The position numbers were made by a program, and so were the translations under genes. Below, one piece after another: positions 58,331-64,000 of a stretch of 64,000 bases of DNA (its first letter is position 1; each line of letters starts with the position of its first letter). The notes under the pieces are model-generated. The model worked only from the letters and a program-made list of their open reading frames with translations. It did not search any database and was not told where the DNA came from. The stretch is from Candidatus Brocadia pituitae (GTDB taxonomy: Bacteria; Planctomycetota; Brocadiia; Brocadiales; Brocadiaceae), in contig AP021856.1 in NCBI GenBank assembly GCA_017347445.1, positions 2,550,613 to 2,614,612 on the forward strand, written 5' to 3'.

Positions 58331-59481
58331 TGTGGTGTCCCGTAAATAACTAGACATATCATACTTCCCTTTTTTGGCGCCGGGGCTGCGTGCAACCAGA
58401 CTGGATGGTCTCCAGTTTGGCCCGAGCCCGAGCCCGCTCGATCTTACGGAGGATATCCTCCAACTTGGCCGTCCAGACAAACGGCTGCGGGTTGGCATTC
58501 CAGGCGGCGAGAAAGGTTTCGATGGCCTGCACCAATTCTGGAACGCTGACAAAAGCACCGCGCCGGCTCGCTTTCTCTGTTAACTCCCCAAACCACCGCC
58601 CCACCAGGTTCAGCCAACTCGAACTGGTGGGAATGAAGTGGGGCACAAACCGCCGATGGGTTCTCAGCCAGGCTTGCACCTGCGGTGTCTTGTGCGTGCC
58701 GTAATTGTCCAGCACCAGATGCAGTTGCTGCTCCCCAGGAAACTCCCGGTCCAACCGCCGCAGGAATTTCAGAAACTCTTGATGGCGGTGTCTGGCTTGG
58801 CACTGTCCGATCACTTTGCCGTCCAACAAACTTAAAGTGGCAAATAGCGTAGTCGTGCCGTGGCGCTTGTAGTCGTGGGTTATCGTGCCACACCGACCCT
58901 TCTTCAACGGCAGTCCTGGCTGTGTCCAATCCAACGCCTGAATCTGGCTCTTCTCATCGACACACAGTACCAGTGCCTTCTGCGGCGGATTCAGATACAA
59001 ACCCACCACGTCGGTCAGCTTCTCCACAAACTTCGAATCCCGCGACAGCTTGAAGGTTCGGCTGAGATGCGGCTTGAGATTATGCAATTGCCAGAGCCGG
59101 TTGACCGTGTTCTTGCTCACGCCTTGGGCCTTGGCCATCAGTCGGCAACTCCAGTGGGTCATTCCCTTGGGCTTGGTCTGCAAGGTGGCGGCAATCAGCG
59201 CATCGCGCTGGGACAGGTCATACTGCGGTTTACGACCCCGACCGGCTTTTGTCTCCCAGACCGCGTCGATCCCGGCTTCCAGGACTCGCCCCCGCCGCAG
59301 CGGCCAAGACCAACCGACACCGCGACGCGACCTGCTGCGGCGTGCCGTGAGCCGACTGCCACTACTGCAGCCGCATTTGATCCGCAGCCGACAATTCCAC
59401 TGAGGGACTGGTTCTCGCCATGCCACAAATCATAGCATCTTTTCTCCAAATATGTCTAGCTATTTACGGGACACTGCGCTA
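58328..59481 (-). mobile_element. IS630-family insertion sequence, defective
   Basis: Terminal inverted repeats: left TAGTGTGGTGTCCCGTAAAT and right, in reverse, TAGCGCAGTGTCCCGTAAAT, both continuing into a CTAGACATA block. A TA dinucleotide flanks each end (58328-58329 and 59480-59481), the target duplication of IS630/Tc1 elements. The left TA is inside the CHRD stop codon. The single transposase gene inside is damaged. Confidence 0.85.
58359..59421 (-). pseudogene. IS630-family transposase with stop codon, deletion and frameshift
   Basis: Starting at the ATG 59421 the frame reads MARTSPSVELSAADQMRLQ, then an amber TAG, then continues as HGTPQQVASRCRLVLAAAAG. About 25 residues covering the recognition helix-turn-helix are then missing and the frame changes to LEAGIDAVWETKAGRGRKPQ. 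From there to 58359 the catalytic DDE domain is complete: VLCVDEKSQIQALDWTQPGL (first Asp), HLVLDNYGTHKTPQVQAWL (second Asp) and TSSSWLNLVGRWFGELTEKA (Glu). A GTG-started frame opens the whole gene but gives a nonsense N-terminus. The protein probably cannot bind its ends, so the copy would depend on another transposase. Confidence 0.85.
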
Positions 59482-60066
59482 ATGCATATCGGGGCGTTAA
59501 AGAAAGAAGCCGGGCAGGACTTTGGGCTGGTTCGTATCTCTCTGCCAAATCCCCAGGAGCCGGCGAGTGAGAATACGTTTCATTTCAGCCTGGACCGTGA
59601 ACGTCTGCGGCGAACGTTGCGGCGCGAGGGACGCTATCTGCTTCGTTCCAACATGCAGGCCTCTTCACCTGAAACCGTCTGGGAATCGTATCTGCTTTTG
59701 ACCCGTAGAGAACAGGCATTTAAGGATTTGAAAGGATCACTTTCCATCCGTCCCCTATGGCACCAAAGGGAAAAGAGAATTGAAGCCCATATTTTTGTCT
59801 CCTTTTTGTCTTTTTGTCTCCACACGACATTGCGAAATCTTGCACGGGGATGAGTCTCAGGGCTAACATCAGAAGCCATTTTGGAAAAAATGTCGACCAT
59901 GCAAATGCTTGATGTTCATCTGCCAACCACGGATGGCCGTCACATTGTCATGAACCGCTATACCCAGCCAGAAAAGGATGTCGCTCTGCTTTTGTCACAA
60001 TTGGGGTTGTCGCTTCCTGAACAACCTCCGCCCAAGGTTTATGCCTCTGGACAGACCGGTCTGTAG
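59482..60066 (+). pseudogene. DDE transposase C-terminal fragment with one internal stop
   Basis: Directly after the IS630 right end one frame reads LRREGRYLLRSNMQASSPET, VWESYLLLTRREQAFKDLKG, SLSIRPLWHQREKRIEAHIF and VSFLSFCLHTTLRNLARG; after a TGA at 59851-59853 it continues in the same frame as SEAILEKMSTMQMLDVHLPT to a stop at 60064-60066. This is the tail of an IS1634/IS4-like transposase. The single internal stop (probably CGA to TGA) and the missing 5' part show that it is dead. Confidence 0.85.
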
Positions 60067-60152
60067 TGCCGACCTTTTTATACGACTCCTTGATTTTACT
60101 GGCTTAGCGGCTTGCCTGCCCCTCGAATTGCGAAGGCCGGGGTAGACTCATT

Positions 60153-60989
60153 TTAGGAAAATTTACGAATCCTTTTCCGAATATAGTTGTTTTGAATTCC
60201 AAGTATTTTAAACAACGGTGTTTTCTTATAATTTGTGACAACGCAGTATATTGAATAAACGATAACGATGGGTGTCAAAAAATCCAGGAATGGAACAATG
60301 ACATGCAGGTCATATTCGGTGATGAATCCTATTGCATTTATGGTAAAAAAATTCCTTATAAAGATAAATGCGTAAAGTATGAAGTTAATAATTTTATTTG
60401 CGGAGACATAACTGCAATAAACATAAGCAAAGATAAGACCGGAACTCAGTTTTATGATGTCGTTGAGAGAATGTAAAACAAACGGTATAGCGTCGTTTTC
60501 AAAAAACAATACCTCCAGGCAGACCGATAAAATATATTTTGAAAAAAGATATAAACCAATTCCAACGATACTTACAAAAAAAATAGCTTTCAACCACCGG
60601 ATATGATTTTTTAGCCGTACTCTTAAGATCTGATGTATTTCTGAATGGATAGACGCAGAGCCTGCCTTAAAGATGGAGCGGTTCAACAACTTGATGACAT
60701 CCAAAGAGCTACTGCCCTGCCGGCCGTGTGTTGTGTAAGAAATATTGGTAGCCGCTCTTTTCATCGGAATTGATGGAACAAACACGTAGGCAATGGCGAA
60801 GACTACCACCATTATTGCATCACCATAGATATTAGGAATACCCGGTGAATGAATATCATACCTTACCGTCGGATCACCCGATTGTAGAATATTAAAAAAA
60901 ATAAGGGCATTTATGATGTTTTCTGTGATAAATCTCAGGTTAATACCAATGAATATTAATATGGTATATATTTTTATCGTTGCTGGCAT
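60153..60989 (-). CDS. integral membrane protein of unknown function
   Basis: 278 residues with about seven hydrophobic segments (for example IKIYTILIFIGINLRFITEN, AIMVVVFAIAYVFVPSI, AIFFVSIVGIGLYLFSKYIL and VIVPFLDFLTPIVIVYSIYC) separated by charged loops. A longer cytoplasmic loop lies at about residues 80-125. No transporter or enzyme motif was recognised. It stands alone, read toward the transposase fragment, with about 900 non-coding bases upstream. Its AT-rich sequence differs from the GC-richer IS630 next door. Confidence 0.65.
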   Translation of the reverse strand: MPATIKIYTILIFIGINLRFITENIINALIFFNILQSGDPTVRYDIHSPGIPNIYGDAIMVVVFAIAYVFVPSIPMKRAATNISYTTHGRQGSSSLDVIKLLNRSIFKAGSASIHSEIHQILRVRLKNHIRWLKAIFFVSIVGIGLYLFSKYILSVCLEVLFFENDAIPFVLHSLNDIIKLSSGLIFAYVYCSYVSANKIINFILYAFIFIRNFFTINAIGFITEYDLHVIVPFLDFLTPIVIVYSIYCVVTNYKKTPLFKILGIQNNYIRKRIRKFS

Positions 60990-61924
60990 AGTAAAAAATA
61001 ATTCTATGATTTAAGATATTGAAAATTTTTTCACATTTATTGCGAATCATTGGGGGGTAAGAGGAGGGAGGCCTTGCACAATAGGCGCGTTTATTGACTA
61101 CATTGCGGGCAATTATCGGCAGTTTTAAAAAATATTTTAATAAAAATCCGAATAATTCCTGTTCAGTTGCTTTTAAAACCAGGGAAAGAGATTATGTTTG
61201 ACTTGAATTGAAAAATGCTTATACTTTATTTCAATTAAGACTCAATTTCGGTAATTTAAAGGATAGGAATTTCAATTACCTCCCCTGTCTTCCATAGGTG
61301 CAAAGTTAAACGATTTTCCGATGGCATGGGCAAACCCCGTTTGTCCATGCTTGCCTCTTGTGACTAACAATGGAATGAAAACAATTGGGAATGCGGCGAG
61401 GCGTGTCCACTGTGACATCTTCTTGTTGTCCCTTGCTGCCGAGGGTATAGGGGGTGAATTGGACTTCTTTTATCGCTTCAAATGTCTCTTTATTATGGAC
61501 ACGAATTTTCGCCTTTCCCTTGGAGTTAATTCGCCAATCATTGCAAGTGCGGTGTAGTTCAAAAATGCTTTATAGATATTCAGCTTATGAGCCTACCGAA
61601 ATTCCTAATACTGCCAATCCACCCCCCTGATCCCCCGCCAGCGGGGGACAGACGTATGCAGTACGCATAAGGGAGTATCGGTGATTGTCGTTCCTTACTT
61701 AACCTATATGCCCTGTTTTTCCCCGTTTACGGGGAGGAAACAGGAGGAAAAATCGACAAAGGCGTGATTTATGTATAGGAATTTCCATCTTTTTGGCTCA
61801 TGTAGGGTGACCAGCCTGGTCGCCTTACAATGAGGAGGGCTTATTGTTGCTGCCAAAGGCAGCATAATCTACTCCAAAATGCTGAATTGATTTGTACGAT
61901 AAATTAACGGTTGGGATGAAATGG
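60990..61924. other. long intergenic region with repeats, no supported gene
   Basis: About 935 bases. It contains a short frame at 61321-61557 whose reverse strand reads HNKETFEAIKEVQFTPYTLG without a start (possible remnant of a mobile-element protein), and repeat family B (61690-61870). It contains GC-rich palindromes such as CCCCCGCCAGCGGGGG at about 61634. The feoB promoter must lie within the last 60 bases or in the repeat. Confidence 0.5.
61690..61870. repeat. dispersed repeat family B, copy B2
   Basis: Aligned with 16505-16680: CCCCGTTTACGGGGAGGAAA, GATTTATGTATAGGAATTTC, CATCTTTTTGGCTCATGTAG, the palindrome TGACCAGCCTGGTCGCC, TTACAATGAG and CCAAAGGCAGC, in the same order and orientation. 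Non-coding. Confidence 0.75.
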
Positions 61925-64000
61925 ATGTCAAAACTGAATAGCAACGCTTATAAAATTGCCCTGGTAGGAAACCCAAATGTCGGGAAGAGCGTAATTTTTG
62001 GTTTGTTAACCGGGAAATATGTAACGGTATCAAACTATCCGGGGACAACCGTAGAGGTTACCCGCGGAGTCTGCCATGGCCTGGATGGCGGGGTTGAAGT
62101 AGTAGATACACCAGGGGCAAATAGTCTCATTCCTCTTTCTGAAGATGAGTGCGTTGCAAGGGATATGCTGCTAGAAGAGAACAATAAGCACGTTGTTCAG
62201 GTAGTGGATGCAAAGAATCTTCGGCGCGGTCTCTTGATTACCACTCAGCTTGCAGAGATGGGGCTGCCTGTTGTAATAACATTGAATATGTGGGATGAGC
62301 TCTTAGACAAGGGAATGAATATTGATGTCAATGTATTGCAGGAAAAATTGAATATCCCTGTTATAAAAACGATTGCTACTCATCGGGTAGGAATAAGTGC
62401 ATTATTCAGCTCTATCCCGAATGCAAAAGTGCCGAATCTTCATATTCATTACGGTACTCTGATCGAAGAAGGAATCTCAAAGATAGAGAAGCTATTGCAG
62501 GGTAAAACGGTCGTGTATGGACGGGCATTGGCCATAATGCTCTTATCAGGAGATAATAGCCTTGAAGAAAAATTACGTCAGGAACTTTCTGATCATGTCA
62601 TTGATGAAGTTCAGAGGATTCGGGTAAACATACAGGAGCACTTTAGTAGTCCGTTGAGTTATGCGATCAACATCAAACGGGCAAATTATGTAGATGCGTT
62701 GATTGAGGGAGTAGTCTCCACCCTGAAAAAAGAAAAGGAAACTCATCCGGCACTAAGGAAGATATTTTTTTATTTTCTTGTGCCATTGGCATCTTTTTTC
62801 ATGGGATATAAACTTATGGCATTAGTATTGTATCTCATTTCATCACGACTTGCCTTCAGTAGTATGACGATGTCTGTTATCCCTTGTATCGTTGGTTGTG
62901 CATCATCTCTCTGGTTTTCATTGAACTTTTCTATAAAAGAATTTAAGACGAAGAGTACCGTCACAGAGGTATTGGGGCGTATTACCATGCATCCGGTTGC
63001 GGCCTTTCCACTTTTATTTATTATTTTATGGATTGTTTATAAGCTGGTGGGTGAGTTTGGGGCAGGAACTTGCGTGGATTTCTTTGAGGAAAAGATCTTC
63101 GGACGATCCTCAATGCCTTCAGGTGGCTTTGATGTAAGCATTTATATTCCGTTCGCACAGAAGACATATGTTCTTACTCATGTAAATTTTCAGGGGTTTA
63201 ATTATTATTTTGGCCTGCTTGCACAAAAAGTGGTAAATAAAGACAATATCATCTTTGAGTTGTTTTTTAATGAGCAATCCGGCTTAGTGCAAGTGGGGCT
63301 CACTTATGCAATTGCTATCGTTTTTCCTATTGTGGGCTTTTTCTTTCTGGCATTTGGTATTATGGAAGATAGCGGGTATCTCCCGCGGCTTGCTGTTATG
63401 GTGGATAAGGTATTCAAGCGCATCGGTTTGAATGGGAAGGCTGTTCTCCCAATGGTGCTGGGTTTAGGTTGTGATACCATGGCGACCCTCACCACCCGTA
63501 TCCTGAATACAAAAAAGGAGAGGATTATTGCAACCCTGCTGTTGGCATTGGCCGTCCCGTGCTCTGCGCAATTGGGAGTTATTTCGAGTGTGCTGGGCAG
63601 GGTTTCGGGGATATATTTTGCCATTTACGTTGTTGTCATTTGTTCCCAGCTTCTCCTGGTTGGCTATTTATCGTCCAAGGTATTACCAGGAGCACCCTCG
63701 GATTTTTTGATGGAGATACCTCCGTTCAGGATGCCTAAGCTATCGAATATTTTCATCAAGACCTTTTACAGAATTCATTGGTTTTTAAAGGAGGCGGTGC
63801 CCTTATTTATGCTTGGTACCCTTGCGTTGTTTGTGGCAACAAAGGCAGGGATACTCTCTTTTGTGGAAAGGATGGGGGCGCCAATTACTCAGAATTTTTT
63901 AGGATTGCCTGCAGAAACTACCCATGGGTTCATTTTGGGATTCCTGAGAAGAGATTATGGCGCTGTGAGCATCTTTAAGACATTAGAAGAAAAAGGAGGA
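61925..64000 (+). CDS. feoB: ferrous iron transport protein B (3' end outside window)
   Basis: About 692 residues visible and still open at the window edge. The ATG at 61925 gives MSKLNSNAYKIALVGNPNVG. G-protein motifs follow: G1 GNPNVGKS (residues 16-23), G2 VSNYPGTTVEVTRG, G3 VDTPGANSL, G4 NMWDE. After a helical region (about 175-270) the membrane domain carries the FeoB pore motifs MVLGLGCDTMATLTTRIL and LALAVPCSAQLGVISSVL, where the Cys residues line the pore. The G4 box has Trp in place of the usual NxxD second residue (NMWD), still within the consensus. FeoB takes up Fe2+ across the inner membrane. FeoA is not visible upstream. Confidence 0.93.
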   Translation, partial: MSKLNSNAYKIALVGNPNVGKSVIFGLLTGKYVTVSNYPGTTVEVTRGVCHGLDGGVEVVDTPGANSLIPLSEDECVARDMLLEENNKHVVQVVDAKNLRRGLLITTQLAEMGLPVVITLNMWDELLDKGMNIDVNVLQEKLNIPVIKTIATHRVGISALFSSIPNAKVPNLHIHYGTLIEEGISKIEKLLQGKTVVYGRALAIMLLSGDNSLEEKLRQELSDHVIDEVQRIRVNIQEHFSSPLSYAINIKRANYVDALIEGVVSTLKKEKETHPALRKIFFYFLVPLASFFMGYKLMALVLYLISSRLAFSSMTMSVIPCIVGCASSLWFSLNFSIKEFKTKSTVTEVLGRITMHPVAAFPLLFIILWIVYKLVGEFGAGTCVDFFEEKIFGRSSMPSGGFDVSIYIPFAQKTYVLTHVNFQGFNYYFGLLAQKVVNKDNIIFELFFNEQSGLVQVGLTYAIAIVFPIVGFFFLAFGIMEDSGYLPRLAVMVDKVFKRIGLNGKAVLPMVLGLGCDTMATLTTRILNTKKERIIATLLLALAVPCSAQLGVISSVLGRVSGIYFAIYVVVICSQLLLVGYLSSKVLPGAPSDFLMEIPPFRMPKLSNIFIKTFYRIHWFLKEAVPLFMLGTLALFVATKAGILSFVERMGAPITQNFLGLPAETTHGFILGFLRRDYGAVSIFKTLEEKGG

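Noticed and set aside
61321-61557. 78-residue plus-strand ORF before feoB
   Set aside because: Low-complexity and repeat-like start; the opposite strand looks more protein-like (KETFEAIKEVQFTPYTLG) but has no start or full frame, so neither is called.

Overview
The window reads as a chromosomal segment of a moderately AT-rich Gram-negative-type bacterium, most likely an anammox-type planctomycete (Brocadia/Kuenenia/Jettenia relatives). This is inference from gene content, since there is no rRNA here. The supporting content is a siroheme decarboxylase pair (ahbA/ahbB-like) for alternative heme or heme d1 synthesis, the futalosine menaquinone route (mqnB, mqnD), LarB and LarE, a MauG-type di-heme peroxidase, multicopper oxidases, SBBP beta-propeller surface proteins, an H-X9-DG-type prepilin, and many small dispersed hairpin repeats.

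Layout. 1-3133 (minus): P-II regulator (cut by the window edge), a degenerate phospholipase-D-like secreted protein, nnrD and larB, probably one operon. 3633-5435: an LplT-like transporter fused to a PlsC acyltransferase. 5843-12189 (minus): the translation operon thrS-infC-rpmI-rplT-pheS-pheT, with an AUU start on infC, a hairpin terminator/attenuator before pheS and a PheT without its tRNA-binding domain. 12475-12551: tRNA-Val(GAC). 12794-15375: nadA, larE and a small VapBC-like module bracketed by a copy of the larE tail. 15495-25956: mostly housekeeping and accessory genes (prepilin, AmrS radical SAM enzyme, UspA, stand-alone NrdD glycyl-radical-like protein, HAD phosphatase, nitroreductase, PEGA lipoprotein, phosphodiesterase, endonuclease III, aquaporin, repeat protein, TPR protein). 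26495-28096: mqnB-mqnD. 28307-31571 (minus): a small cluster with a methyltransferase, a frameshifted PqqD-like protein, an asparagine-synthetase-like enzyme and a secreted protein, possibly related to RiPP (lasso-like) or polysaccharide tailoring. 32314: tsaE. 33222-36834: a PCP_red/sulfite-reductase-like ferredoxin protein overlapping ahbA-like, then ahbB-like and an ABC exporter.

36835-39993 is a degraded zone (transposase tail, group II intron maturase tail, hairpin repeats) around a sigma-54 activator gene; it holds one good -24/-12 promoter candidate. 39994-58330 (plus) is the most unusual part: two paralogous giant secreted proteins (N-terminal domain, seven SBBP repeats, Ig-like Big_5 domains, LamG-like domains), the second broken by many small deletions. 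They are followed by a Big_5-MauG fusion, a Tat-exported multicopper oxidase, a second multicopper oxidase, a heme-motif/Reeler-like protein and a CHRD protein. I infer an extracytoplasmic copper/heme redox and surface-structure locus. It ends in an IS630-type element inserted exactly in the CHRD stop codon, then a fragment of another transposase. 61925-64000 is the start of feoB, running off the window.

Small repeats recur throughout: a ~150-170 bp MITE-like palindrome (3201, 5705, half-copy near 26437), a ~235 bp element present in opposite orientations (13744 and 53783), and a third family with a TGACCAGCCTGGTCGCC-type palindrome (16505 and 61690).
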